Positions 28,396 to 37,038 of a DNA stretch of 64,000 nt are shown one piece after another (position 1 is the stretch's first letter; every line of letters begins with the position of its first letter). The notes below the pieces were generated by a model that saw only the letters and a program-made list of their open reading frames with translations, did no database searches and was not told the DNA's origin. Position numbers and translations under genes: made by a program. The stretch is from Trinickia fusca (GTDB taxonomy: Bacteria; Pseudomonadota; Gammaproteobacteria; Burkholderiales; Burkholderiaceae): the NCBI RefSeq assembly GCF_003628145.1, contig NZ_RBZV01000008.1:186001-250000 (forward strand), written 5' to 3'.

Positions 28396-29631
28396 CTACA
28401 CGTTAGACGCGCGTGGACGCAGCGTGGCGAGCCAGAACAGGAGAGCGCACGTGCTGATCGTGGCGCCCAGTGCGCAGACGCCGGTCCAACCCAGTCGAGC
28501 GTAGACGAACGTCGACGCGATCGATCCGGTCGCGCAGCCAGCGGAATAAAACAGCATGTAGGCAGCGGCCAAACGACTGCGCGCTTCGGGCCGCACCGCG
28601 AAAATCAGGCTTTGATTGGTGACGTGTACGGACTGCAAGCCCAGGTCGAACGCGACGACGCCTACCACGAGCGCCGCGAGCGAATGCATGACGAGCGCTG
28701 TCGGCAGCCAGGACGCGAGCATCAGCACGAGGCCGATGCCCGAGGTCCATTGCGCGTAGCCGCGGTCCGCGAGCCGACCCGCGCGCGACGCGCCGAGCGC
28801 ACCCGCTGCGCCCGCGAGGCCGAACAACCCGATTTCGGTGTGCGACAACGATAGCGGCGGCGCGCTGAGCGGCAGCACCATCGGCGTCCATAGCGTCATA
28901 GCCGCTGCGAAATGCAGGAACGTCAGAAAGCCGCGCACGCGTAACACCGGCTCTTGCGCAAACAGCGAAAACACCGACGTGATCAGCCGCGGATACGACG
29001 TGTCGACGCGCGGCAAGCGATGACGCGGCAGCGCGCGGAACAGCAGGCAGGCGAGCACGAACGTGGCGCCGGCCGACGTGAAATAGACCGCGCGCCAGCC
29101 CGCGAGATCGGCAATCGTTCCGGAGAAGGTTCGCGCGAGCAGGATGCCGAGCACGATGCCGCTCGTCACGGTGCCGACGACGTGCCCTCGCTGCGAAGGT
29201 TCGGCAAGCCCTGCGGCCAACGACACGAGAATCTGCGTCAACACGCTGAGAAAGCCGATGAGCGCCATGCCGACGTAAAGCACCTGCGCGTTCGAGGCCG
29301 TGGCAATCGCGAGCAGAGCGAGCGCAGCCGCGACGGACTGGCCGATGATCATCTTGCGCCGGTCCCACAAATCGCCGAGCGGAACGAGCAGCACCAGTCC
29401 AAGGCCGTAGCAGATGTTCGTCACCGTCATGAGGCTGCCAACCGCGGCGCGCGTGATGCCGAACTGACGGGCCAGCGTGTCGAGCAACGGTTGCGCGTAA
29501 TAGGCGTTGGCGACCGCGAAGCCGGCAGTCACGGCGAACAGGAGCGTGACAGGCCAAGACAGCGACGCGCGGGCTTGGACCGCGCTGGTCTGCGAGGCGC
29601 GGTCCAACGCGGATAAGTGCTCAAGGCTCAT
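28396..29631 (-). CDS. MFS transporter in cluster 2
   Basis: A 411-residue, 12-helix permease with AVANAYYAQPLLDTLARQFG in helix 1 and the loop signature VLLVPLGDLWDRRKMIIGQS. It belongs to the drug/arabinose-efflux-like MFS group. The ATG at 29631 (MSLEHLSALDRASQ) begins the conserved protein; the frame extends upstream without homology. It lies between the HDO oxidase gene (77 bp upstream) and the decarboxylase gene (46 bp downstream) on one strand, so it probably exports the cluster 2 product. Confidence 0.83.
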   Translation of the reverse strand: MSLEHLSALDRASQTSAVQARASLSWPVTLLFAVTAGFAVANAYYAQPLLDTLARQFGITRAAVGSLMTVTNICYGLGLVLLVPLGDLWDRRKMIIGQSVAAALALLAIATASNAQVLYVGMALIGFLSVLTQILVSLAAGLAEPSQRGHVVGTVTSGIVLGILLARTFSGTIADLAGWRAVYFTSAGATFVLACLLFRALPRHRLPRVDTSYPRLITSVFSLFAQEPVLRVRGFLTFLHFAAAMTLWTPMVLPLSAPPLSLSHTEIGLFGLAGAAGALGASRAGRLADRGYAQWTSGIGLVLMLASWLPTALVMHSLAALVVGVVAFDLGLQSVHVTNQSLIFAVRPEARSRLAAAYMLFYSAGCATGSIASTFVYARLGWTGVCALGATISTCALLFWLATLRPRASNV

Positions 29632-29708
29632 GATGAGGTCTCGTTGCGTGATCGCTTGGTGGGAAGTGAGATGCGGCGACGAGCGCGGGCGACGAGCCCG
29701 CGCCGTCA

Positions 29709-30662
29709 TCACTGGAGCGACTGCCGCATGTTCTCCATCACCACGCCCGCCCCTTCGTAGTAGTCCTTCTCGACGTTGAAGCGGATCAGGCAACCGATGC
29801 AGATGTCGCGGATCGCGGCGGGATTCTGCGTCGCGAGCGGCAGCAGCACGCGCTTGACGAGGCTGTTGCCGTGAACCACGTCGATCTTCGTATGCAGCAC
29901 GTGGTACTCGATGACTTGCTCGGGCACCTTGTGACGACGCATGCCCTTCACCATCTTCGAGAAGCGGTACGGCACGGTGTCCTCGAGCAGCGTCAGCGTG
30001 CCGAGCAACCGGACACAGTACCAGCGGCGCAGCGCGTACATCGAGAGCAGATTGCCGTTCTTCAACGCGAGCGCCGACGAAAGAATCGACGAATCGAAGC
30101 GCGTCAGATACTGGCGGAAGTGCGGCTCGGCTTTACCGAACAGCAGCGTATGCATGCCTTCGAGATTGCCGAGGCCCATCTCGTCCCAGAAGTTCTCGGC
30201 GATGGCGAGCTTCATGTCGCCGAGCATGCCGATCTGCGAAAGCGCGATCGTGTCGTCGAAGCGGCCATCTACCTGAGCCTCGAGGCAAACGTAGAACGCG
30301 AGCTGCTCGAGCGAGGACTCTTCGGCAAGAAAGCGGAAAAACGGCGCAACGGCCTCCCGGTTCGTGCGGCGCAGCTCGTAGTACCACTCTTCGAGCTGCG
30401 CGGCGTTCTGCGGCAGATTGGACAGGTCGAGACGCGACTCTTCGTGAAGATTCCACTCGCTCTCGATCGTCAGGATCTCCTCGTATTCGTCGCGCTGGGG
30501 AATCGTGTCGTACGCGCTCGGCGGCGCCAGCTCGCGCAGATAGAACGTATTCAGCTTCTTCTGCGCTTCGAGCGTATTGCAGCGAGGCGTGTCCGCCGTT
30601 TCGACGTCGTGCGCCGAGTGGAAGGTGTTCGAGGTGGCTTCGAGGTTGACTTGCGTGGTCAT
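29709..30662 (-). CDS. HDO oxidase (iron-containing redox enzyme, Haem_oxygenas_2 type)
   Basis: A 317-residue heme-oxygenase-like diiron protein. Likely ligands, in order, are E161 in ENFWDEMGLGN, H171 in GMHTLLFGK, E227 in LTLLEDTVPYRF, and H257-x3-D261-x2-H264 in HTKIDVVHGN, which is the full HDO set. Relatives carry out N-oxygenation, C-C cleavage or desaturation of amino acids and fatty acids. ATG 30662 is preferred because GGAG stands 8 bp upstream; ATG 30668 and GTG 30671 are alternatives. It leads the minus-strand half of cluster 2 and may take electrons from the ferredoxin encoded across the divergent promoter. Confidence 0.85.
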   Translation of the reverse strand: MTTQVNLEATSNTFHSAHDVETADTPRCNTLEAQKKLNTFYLRELAPPSAYDTIPQRDEYEEILTIESEWNLHEESRLDLSNLPQNAAQLEEWYYELRRTNREAVAPFFRFLAEESSLEQLAFYVCLEAQVDGRFDDTIALSQIGMLGDMKLAIAENFWDEMGLGNLEGMHTLLFGKAEPHFRQYLTRFDSSILSSALALKNGNLLSMYALRRWYCVRLLGTLTLLEDTVPYRFSKMVKGMRRHKVPEQVIEYHVLHTKIDVVHGNSLVKRVLLPLATQNPAAIRDICIGCLIRFNVEKDYYEGAGVVMENMRQSLQ

Positions 30663-31062
30663 GCTCATCACTCCAGGCTAGGGATTGGAAAGACTACGTG
30701 GTCCAGACCAGTTGAATGACCGCGAGCATGTGGTCCAACTGTGCGTCCAGACCAGCATGCTGAGGATGAGGCGAAATGTACTGAATGGCTCGCGGAGTCG
30801 TTAGCCCGGGTGTCTCAATGGTTTGACGGTACGTCCCACGTGCGCGGCCTCTTCGAGTCGACGGCCTACACAGCCGTTCGCCTGCGCGAGGACAGGGCGG
30901 GCCGTCATGTAATCAGAAACGCATCGTTGGTCGGTTGGGACAAAAACGCTAACGATTCAGTCGGGTGTTTTCATACATTACACACACCGGATACACCGGT
31001 GCCGCCACCGCGATGGCGAAGCTGCCAGGTGGTGACTGATATGAACATGGAGGGATGAAGCG
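30663..31062. promoter_or_regulatory. Divergent promoter region of cluster 2 with repeated boxes
   Basis: About 400 bp without a convincing gene separate the two arms of cluster 2. Near the minus-strand start are related boxes: TGGTCCAGACCAG (30699-30711, containing the palindrome TGGTC-CA-GACCA), TGGTCCAACTG (30731-30741) and GCGTCCAGACCAG (30743-30755; 11 of 13 match the first). Near the plus-strand start ACACCGG occurs twice with a 9-bp period (30984-30990, 30993-30999). These look like regulator sites, the first set GntR/FadR-like or AraC-like. Confidence 0.6.
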
Positions 31063-31365
31063 ATGCACAGGCTCACACTGATGCCGCAGGGAATCGAAGT
31101 ATGGCTGCCCAATAACGCCGCGTTGACGGAACTCGATTTCGAACTGCACGGACAGGAGTCGATTCCGTTCGGATGCAGGGCTGGCGCATGTGGCGCCTGT
31201 GTCATCGAAGTGCTGGAAGGCGTCACGAATCTGGGCAATCGCCAGGATAGCGAGGACGCCTTCCTTCACAGGCTGGGCTATCCGGACCAGCGCTTCAGGC
31301 TCGCTTGTCAGTGCCGTCTGACCGGGGCGGCAACCGTGCAAGCAGTCGCTGCGCCAAGCAACTGA
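31063..31365 (+). CDS. Plant-type [2Fe-2S] ferredoxin
   Basis: A 100-residue soluble electron carrier. The cluster motif is C38-x4-C43-x2-C46 (FGCRAGACGACVIEV), with the fourth ligand at C82 in LACQCRL. GGAGG precedes the ATG at 31063. It is the first gene of the plus-strand operon, 60 bp before an HDO oxidase gene, and is the obvious donor to the diiron enzymes of cluster 2. No dedicated ferredoxin reductase is encoded nearby. Confidence 0.92.
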   Translation: MHRLTLMPQGIEVWLPNNAALTELDFELHGQESIPFGCRAGACGACVIEVLEGVTNLGNRQDSEDAFLHRLGYPDQRFRLACQCRLTGAATVQAVAAPSN

Positions 31366-31425
31366 ACTAAAGAACGTTTCGCTTGTTGTCTGTCTCCCCA
31401 CTCTCTTATATATAGAGGACTCCTC

Positions 31426-32178
31426 ATGAGTAACCGTGTTAAAAATGCGGGACTGGAAAACCGCACGCCGTTCCTGAACGCAGCGGCTTCCGCCCAGCTG
31501 CGCGCCGAGATCGATGCGCTCATCGATCGCCAGATCGACACGTGGTACGAGACTGTGCCGTACGCCGCGCACCTCGAGGGCAAGACGATCGACAGCGAAT
31601 ACTACCGTCGTCACCTCATCGAAACCGCGTGGCGCATTCGTCTGCTTCGCGTGTCGGAATCGAAGGCGCTCGCCGAGATTGCGAAGCGTAGCCCGGAAGC
31701 CGCTCAGATCTGGGCCAACTACGAACGCGAAGAGATGCTGCACGACGATCTTTTCATTCAGGATCTCGAGCGCGCCGGCGTGTCGCGCGAGACGTTCCTC
31801 GCGACGGAGCCGTACCTGTCGACCAAGCTGTTGACCGGCTATTTCTCGTATCTGCTCGATCACGAGGGGCCGCTGGGGGTCGTCGCGTATTCGTACCTGG
31901 TCGAGTATGTGAACGTGAAGCTCGAGCCGCGCAAGATCGCCGCGCTGAAGGACTCGGTCGGCGAGCAGAACATCGGCGGCCAGATCTCGCACTCGCACAC
32001 CGACATCAACGACGATCACCCGGGCGAGGTTTGGGCGGCGATCCGCTATCTGCTGCGCGACAAGGATGAAGTCGAAGCGCTCAAACGCTACCTGTCCGAG
32101 CATCAGACGGTCCTCGCGCTCTACTTCAAGGAGCTGTACGAAGACAAGATCGAGTCGACGCTGAAAGCGGCGGCCTAA
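31426..32178 (+). CDS. Second HDO-family oxidase (iron-containing redox enzyme)
   Basis: A 250-residue, all-helical heme-oxygenase-like protein. Candidate ligands are E103 and H106 in NYEREEMLHDDLF, E160 in YSYLVEYVNVK, and a C-terminal cluster ISHSHTDINDDHPG. There the usual H-x3-D-x2-H reads H191-x3-N195-x2-H198, with D193, D196 and D197 adjacent, so the exact ligand set is uncertain. GAGGACTCCTC precedes the ATG at 31426. It is flanked by a ferredoxin gene and three ATP-grasp genes, 13 bp before the first. A redox role on an amino acid or its amide is likely. Confidence 0.82.
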   Translation: MSNRVKNAGLENRTPFLNAAASAQLRAEIDALIDRQIDTWYETVPYAAHLEGKTIDSEYYRRHLIETAWRIRLLRVSESKALAEIAKRSPEAAQIWANYEREEMLHDDLFIQDLERAGVSRETFLATEPYLSTKLLTGYFSYLLDHEGPLGVVAYSYLVEYVNVKLEPRKIAALKDSVGEQNIGGQISHSHTDINDDHPGEVWAAIRYLLRDKDEVEALKRYLSEHQTVLALYFKELYEDKIESTLKAAA

Positions 32179-32191
32179 CCGGAGAGCCGAC

Positions 32192-33520
32192 ATGCTGGCT
32201 GATGGCGTCCTGATTCTGAGTCATTGCGGTTATTCGTTCGTCGAGGATCTCGTCGCGGCCATCGGCCAGCGGCAGCTTCAAGCGTATGTGCTGTCGTCCC
32301 GACCGTTGCCGGAACATGCCGATCGCATCGACGCGCTGCGCGCGCTCGCAGCGGACGCATTTGCGACCGATGCGCACGAATTGTCGACGCAAGACGTCGA
32401 GCGCGCGTTGGCGCTGCTGCAAGCAAGGGGTGTGCGCGTGCGCGCTTGCATTTCGGTATGGGAGGGGTATCGCGAGTTGATGGCGCATGCGAACGCGCTG
32501 CTCGGCGTCGCCGACCTCTTGCCCGCGCGTGTCGCGACGTTGCGCAACAAGCTTCAAGTGCGCAACACGCTGCGCGCGGCCGGCCTGTCGAGCCGTACCG
32601 CCCATGCGCTCACGCCCGCGGTGCTGAGGCAGTTGCAGGAAAGCGGCAGCGCGCATTTCGTGAAGCCGATGTTCGGTATCGCGTCATACGGTGCGTTCCG
32701 GCTCACGCCGCAGACGACGTGGGCCTCGCTCGAGGCGATCGCCGACGAGGCGCGGGCCGATACCGTCTACGCGTCGGCGCTCGGTGCGCGCATCGAGTTC
32801 ATCGCCGAGGAGTACGTGAGCGGCACCGAATACAGCTTCGAGGTGCTGGTCGCTGCAGGGCGCAGATTCGTCGTCGCGATTCATGAGAAATGCGAACTGA
32901 CCGAGGCCAATGGCACGGTGCTCGAGGACAGCTGCACGAGCCCGCCCGTGTCGCTGAGCCCGAGCGAATGCACGGCCGGTATCGCGTGGCTCGAGGCGGT
33001 GTTCGCGCACCTGTCGCTCGATTGGGGATGTTTTCACGTCGAAGCACGCTTCGACGGCAAGCGCTGGGACCTGATCGAAATCAATCCGCGCGTCGGCGGC
33101 AGCCTGATTTCGCCGAGCGTGAAAGCGCTGAACAGCGAAGCCAACCTGCTCGAGCTGTGGCTCGGCGTGCTGCTCGAGCAGCGCGAAGCCCAGCTGACGG
33201 AACAGCTCGCGCGTCTCGCGTACGGCGAACAGGGCGACGCGCCGGGCACGAACGCAACGTTCTTCAGAGTCTATTTCGCGTCGCCCGGATTGATCGAAGA
33301 CATCAGCCTCAAGGCGCTGCCGCGCACGCCCGTCGTCACACAGGTCCTGCTGAAGGCCGGCGACGAGGTGGATCCGGCCTCGCGTGAGGTGTTCCTCGGG
33401 CAGCTGTTGTGGTCGATGAGCCGCGTCGAACGTGATGCCGAGCTCGACACGATGCTGGCCGCGTCGGCTGATGCGATTGAGGTGCGTTACCGGCTTGCTG
33501 AGCCGGCACTGGGGGCATGA
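32192..33520 (+). CDS. ATP-grasp ligase 1 of cluster 2
   Basis: A 442-residue ATP-grasp carboxylate-amine ligase. K158 in SAHFVKPMFGIASYG and E206/E207 in FIAEEYVSGTEYSFE bind the nucleotide; the metal ligands E283 and E296-x-N298 are in CFHVEARFDG and LIEINPRVGG. Such enzymes make an acyl phosphate and couple it to an amine. GGAG lies before the ATG at 32192. The 3' end overlaps the next ATP-grasp gene by 4 bp (ATGA), indicating tight coupling. Substrates are unknown. Confidence 0.87.
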   Translation: MLADGVLILSHCGYSFVEDLVAAIGQRQLQAYVLSSRPLPEHADRIDALRALAADAFATDAHELSTQDVERALALLQARGVRVRACISVWEGYRELMAHANALLGVADLLPARVATLRNKLQVRNTLRAAGLSSRTAHALTPAVLRQLQESGSAHFVKPMFGIASYGAFRLTPQTTWASLEAIADEARADTVYASALGARIEFIAEEYVSGTEYSFEVLVAAGRRFVVAIHEKCELTEANGTVLEDSCTSPPVSLSPSECTAGIAWLEAVFAHLSLDWGCFHVEARFDGKRWDLIEINPRVGGSLISPSVKALNSEANLLELWLGVLLEQREAQLTEQLARLAYGEQGDAPGTNATFFRVYFASPGLIEDISLKALPRTPVVTQVLLKAGDEVDPASREVFLGQLLWSMSRVERDAELDTMLAASADAIEVRYRLAEPALGA

Positions 33521-34845
33521 CCATGAAAATCCAACCATCTTGTTTGTTGCTGATTGTCGATTACAACCTGAGCCGTATCGACGATGTCGCTCATATGGCG
33601 CACTACGCACGCGAGCGCTACGGTGCGGGGACGGTGTTGATTCGCCCCGCTCCGAGCGAACGTGTCGCACGCATTTGCGACCATGTGATCGACCTCGATC
33701 CGCTTGCCGACGGCTTCGTCGAAGCAGCGCTCGAGCGGCTCGCCCGGTTCTCGGGACGTCTGCGCGCGGGCATCGTGTTCTCGGACAACGCCGTGCAAAG
33801 CGGAGCCGAACTGCTCGAACGGCTCGACCTCGCGGTCGATTGCGCGTCGCTCGCGGCGGGAGCGTTCAGCAAGCACGAGTATCGCGTCGCGGAGCATCGC
33901 ACGCGGGAAATACTCGAGGCGCAGGGCGTCATGGTGCCGGACTATGCACAAGCCGAGTCGGTCGACGATCTGCAGCGCTTTTGCGCGGACCACCCGGACG
34001 GCTTCGTCGTCAAGCCATCGTGCGAGGGCAACAATCGCGGGGTCGTCGTCGTGCGTGACGGCGACAGTCTCGACGCAGCGTTCAGCGAGGTCGCGCCGTA
34101 TCTGCATGGGGGGGTGATCTGCGAGGCGTTCATTCCCTACGCGCGCGAGTTCTCGTTCGACGGCATCGGCGCGCTGTCATTCATCACCGAGAAGGTGAGC
34201 GCGACCGGGCGCTATCCGGTGGAGGTCGCGCAGATTCTGCCGTCGCGGCTCGAGGCACACGAGCAGCGCACGCTCGTGCGCGCCGGACGTGCGGCGAATC
34301 TTCTCGTCGGGCAATGCGACGGACCGTTCCACAACGAAATCAAGCTCAGCGACGACGGGCTGCGCGCGGCGGTCGTCGAACCGAACCGTCGTCCGGCGGG
34401 CATGAAGATATGGTGGCTCGCACGTTGGGCGTACGGCATCGACCTGTTCCATACGTGGATCGACTCGGTGTTCGGCAGCGCGCCGCCAGCCCAATTGCCC
34501 GAGCCGGAGCGCTTCGCGGCAGCCGTGATGCTCGGCGTCGCACAAGATCGCCTTTTTTCGCCGCAGGACGTTCGCGTCGGGGCGAAGCCGCTCGACGATG
34601 CCATCGCGGCCACCGCGCGCGCGCTCGGCCTGCGCGACGGCGCGTTGCAAGCGCGCGGCTTCGAGTGGCTCGCCGCTGAGCGGCGGTTCGTCCATGCGAT
34701 CGCACGCGACAACGCCGATTTCGTCGCGCTCGCGATCGTCACGCTCGAATCCGGCGACGGCGACATTCGCGACGTCGTCGCAACGCTGCGCGCCCAATGG
34801 CCGGCCGCGCTCGACGCAGCATGTGAAACGCGCGCGGCGGCATGA
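33517..34845 (+). CDS. ATP-grasp ligase 2 of cluster 2
   Basis: A 442-residue ATP-grasp protein more distant from its two neighbours. The nucleotide-binding lysine is K166 in GFVVKPSCEGNNRGVVVVR, E203 follows in VICEAFIPYAREFSFDG, and the metal motif is E288-x-N290 in VVEPNRRPAGMKI instead of EINPRVGG. The ATG at 33517 overlaps the preceding stop; ATG 33523 is equally placed. The altered C-terminal motif suggests a different acceptor from ligases 1 and 3. It probably acts in sequence with them. Confidence 0.85.
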   Translation: MTMKIQPSCLLLIVDYNLSRIDDVAHMAHYARERYGAGTVLIRPAPSERVARICDHVIDLDPLADGFVEAALERLARFSGRLRAGIVFSDNAVQSGAELLERLDLAVDCASLAAGAFSKHEYRVAEHRTREILEAQGVMVPDYAQAESVDDLQRFCADHPDGFVVKPSCEGNNRGVVVVRDGDSLDAAFSEVAPYLHGGVICEAFIPYAREFSFDGIGALSFITEKVSATGRYPVEVAQILPSRLEAHEQRTLVRAGRAANLLVGQCDGPFHNEIKLSDDGLRAAVVEPNRRPAGMKIWWLARWAYGIDLFHTWIDSVFGSAPPAQLPEPERFAAAVMLGVAQDRLFSPQDVRVGAKPLDDAIAATARALGLRDGALQARGFEWLAAERRFVHAIARDNADFVALAIVTLESGDGDIRDVVATLRAQWPAALDAACETRAAA

Positions 34846-34883
34846 GTTCCGCCTGCTGAACACTTCACGCCAGGAGACCTGCG

Positions 34884-36128
34884 ATGAATATTCTTGTGCT
34901 GCACCGCGTGCCGTATCCGCGTATCGAATACGAGCGTGGCATCGATCACGACGAGCATGATGTGACCTACTTCGGCAAGCGCGAAATACTCGACACGATT
35001 CCGACGCACCTGCGCCGGGTGGAGGTGGAGCGGTCCGGCAAAGCGTCGGCGTTCGACGAAGCCTGCGCGTGGCTCGACGCGAACCCGCATCACTTCGACA
35101 TCGTGATTTCGCTGTCCGAGTACGAACTCATCGATGCGGCGATGCTGCGCGCGAAGCTTGGCATCGAAGGCAAATCGGTCGAGCAGGTGATGCTCGTGCG
35201 CGACAAGGTCCTGATGAAGCAGGCGGTCGTCGACGCTGGCTTGCGCGCGCCGCGCTTTCTGTCGTTGCGCGCCTGGGTCGATGCGCACGGCAGCACGCCG
35301 TGGCGCGGGACGACGGTGCTCAAGCCGCACAGCGGCGCGTCGAGCACCGACGTCGTCGTGTTCGACACCCCCGCCGCGCTGTTCGATGCCCTCTCTGCCC
35401 GCAAGACCGGGGTGGCCGCGCTCGACGTCGATGCGCCTTGCATCGACGATTTCGAGATCGAAGAGTTCGTCGACGGGCCGATCCTGCATTTCGACGGCGT
35501 CGTGGGACGCGGCGAGATCCTGGCGGTCACGGCAAGCCGTTACGTCGGCACTTGTCTCGGTTACGCGGCCGGGCAGCCGCTCGGATCGTTTCATTTCCCC
35601 CTGAGCGACGCGGCACGCAGTTGGGTGGCAAGCGTGCTCGCGGCGGTGAGCATCGACGTCGGGAGCTTCCATCTCGAGGCGATCGAGCACGACGGCGAAC
35701 TCGTGTTCCTCGAAGTGGGCAACCGCGTCGGTGGCGCCGACGTGGTGACCACGTTCGAGCTCGCGACCGGCATCCACTTGCCGTCCACCGAGCTGCGCCT
35801 GTTGCTCGGCCAGCCGGCGCACGTGCAGCCGCGCGCGCCGCTTTCGCAGCAGCTATGGCACGGCTGGTTCGTCTTTCCGGGCCATCACCTGCGCAGCGGC
35901 ACGTTTCAGGGCTTCGACGGCGCCGAACCGTTTCGGACCAGCGCCGCGGTGCTCGCGTGGAACGAACTCGAGGTCGGCCGCGCCCTAGCCTCGAACGTGA
36001 CGTATTCGGCGCACGAGGCCCCGCTCGCGGGAATCATCGGCACGCGCAGTCCGGAGGAGACGCGCCTGTGGATCGAACTCCTGTTCGCATCCGCCGCGCT
36101 GCGCGTGTCGGAACCGGCTGCGTCCTGA
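34884..36128 (+). CDS. ATP-grasp ligase 3 of cluster 2
   Basis: A 414-residue ATP-grasp protein. K147 is in TTVLKPHSGASSTDVVVF, E193/E194 in EIEEFVDGPILHFDG, and the metal ligands are E265 in SFHLEAIEHDG and E277-x2-N280 in FLEVGNRVGGAD. The C-terminal motif parallels that of ligase 1 with N shifted by one residue. AGGAG precedes the ATG at 34884. It is followed by a ferredoxin gene 27 bp on. Three consecutive ligases suggest successive amide or peptide bond formations. Confidence 0.86.
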   Translation: MNILVLHRVPYPRIEYERGIDHDEHDVTYFGKREILDTIPTHLRRVEVERSGKASAFDEACAWLDANPHHFDIVISLSEYELIDAAMLRAKLGIEGKSVEQVMLVRDKVLMKQAVVDAGLRAPRFLSLRAWVDAHGSTPWRGTTVLKPHSGASSTDVVVFDTPAALFDALSARKTGVAALDVDAPCIDDFEIEEFVDGPILHFDGVVGRGEILAVTASRYVGTCLGYAAGQPLGSFHFPLSDAARSWVASVLAAVSIDVGSFHLEAIEHDGELVFLEVGNRVGGADVVTTFELATGIHLPSTELRLLLGQPAHVQPRAPLSQQLWHGWFVFPGHHLRSGTFQGFDGAEPFRTSAAVLAWNELEVGRALASNVTYSAHEAPLAGIIGTRSPEETRLWIELLFASAALRVSEPAAS

Positions 36129-36155
36129 GCACAACTATTTCATCGGGAGCAGAAG

Positions 36156-36479
36156 ATGGCCCATGTCGTCACGGAAAACTGCATCAAATGTCGCTATACC
36201 GATTGCGTCGAAGTGTGCCCGGTCGATTGCTTTCACGAGGGCGAAAACTTTCTCGTCATCGATCCGAACGAATGCATCGACTGCGGCGTCTGCCGCAGCG
36301 AATGCCCCGTCAATGCGATTTTTCCCGGCGATGAGGTGCCGCCCGAGCTGCAAGCGTTCGTGGCACTGAACGCGAAGCTCGCGAAGACCTGGCCCAGCAT
36401 CACGCGCAGCAAGGCGCCCCCCACCGATGCTGAGCGCTGGGCGGATGTCGGCGGCAAGCTCGCGCTGCTGGAGGCCTAG
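36156..36479 (+). CDS. fdxA: 7Fe ferredoxin (FdxA-type)
   Basis: A 107-residue ferredoxin with the [3Fe-4S][4Fe-4S] arrangement: [19 protein letters not shown] and [20 protein letters not shown]. The non-CxxC first cluster (CIKCRYTDC) and the C-terminal tail with [14 protein letters not shown] are typical of FdxA of proteobacteria. GGAG precedes the ATG. Its place inside the cluster 2 operon, rather than beside a housekeeping gene, suggests it is a second electron source for the HDO enzymes or a copy recruited to the pathway. Confidence 0.92.
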   Translation: MAHVVTENCIKCRYTDCVEVCPVDCFHEGENFLVIDPNECIDCGVCRSECPVNAIFPGDEVPPELQAFVALNAKLAKTWPSITRSKAPPTDAERWADVGGKLALLEA

Positions 36480-36568
36480 CCGCAATCGGCTTTTGCGACG
36501 ATACCGGCGTCATGCGGGAGCCGGTTTAGACAATCCCGCTTCGCCATTCTTTATTCATGGAGGTTTAC

Positions 36569-36955
36569 ATGGCTCTCAATCCGCTGCAGCAGTTCTTCTC
36601 GAAGGTCGGCGCTCGCGACTTGCCGGGCGCGCTCGAGTTCGTCGACGACGCGACGGTGTTCGAGCCCCAAGGGCCGGAGTCGCTACCGATTTACGGTCGG
36701 TTCGTCGGCAAGGCAGGCGTCGAGCGACTGCTCGGCACGCTGGGCGAGCAATTCGAAACGGAGGTGTTCGAGATCAGAAAGTGGGCCGAGGCGGACGATT
36801 ACGTGTTTGCCTACGGCTTCATGCAGCACCGGGTCCGCAAGACCGGTCGGACGTTCAAGAGCGAGTTCGCGGTAGTTGCGCAAATCGAAGGCGGCGTGAT
36901 TCGCCACTACCGGATCTTCGAGGACACGGCGGCCGCCCAAGCTGCGTTCGCCTGA
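36569..36955 (+). CDS. SnoaL-like / NTF2-fold protein
   Basis: A 128-residue NTF2-like cone-fold protein. Typical elements are LQQFFSKVGARDLPGALEFV, followed by VDDATVFEPQGPE, FVGKAGVERLLGTLGEQFE and GGVIRHYRIFEDTAAAQAAF. The fold serves as cyclase, isomerase or hydrolase in many secondary pathways, and here could shape a cyclisation step. ATG 36569 has GGAGG upstream. It is the last gene of the plus-strand operon, before tandem terminators. Confidence 0.83.
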   Translation: MALNPLQQFFSKVGARDLPGALEFVDDATVFEPQGPESLPIYGRFVGKAGVERLLGTLGEQFETEVFEIRKWAEADDYVFAYGFMQHRVRKTGRTFKSEFAVVAQIEGGVIRHYRIFEDTAAAQAAFA

Positions 36956-36976
36956 CCGCCCGTAGTCCACGTTTTC

Positions 36977-37010
36977 GGCCTGGCGCCCGCCAGGCCGTCA
37001 CCCTTTTCTT
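36977..37010 (+). terminator. Rho-independent terminator ending the cluster 2 plus operon
   Basis: An 8-bp GC stem, GGCCTGGC (36977-36984) with GCCAGGCC (36989-36996) and a 4-nt loop, is followed within a few bases by the T-rich run CCCTTTTCTT (37001-37010). Confidence 0.8.
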
Positions 37011-37013
37011 CCG

Positions 37014-37038
37014 GCGCCGTCCTTCGGCGCTTTCTTTC
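37014..37038 (+). terminator. Second tandem terminator
   Basis: GCGCCG (37014-37019) pairs with CGGCGC (37025-37030), followed by TTTCTTTC. It abuts the stop codon of the convergent AraC gene, so the intergenic region stops plus-strand readthrough twice. Confidence 0.65.

Noticed and set aside
30741-31058. A 105-codon plus-strand frame in the cluster 2 promoter region
   Set aside because: It starts inside the repeat boxes, lacks a ribosome site and has no family features.
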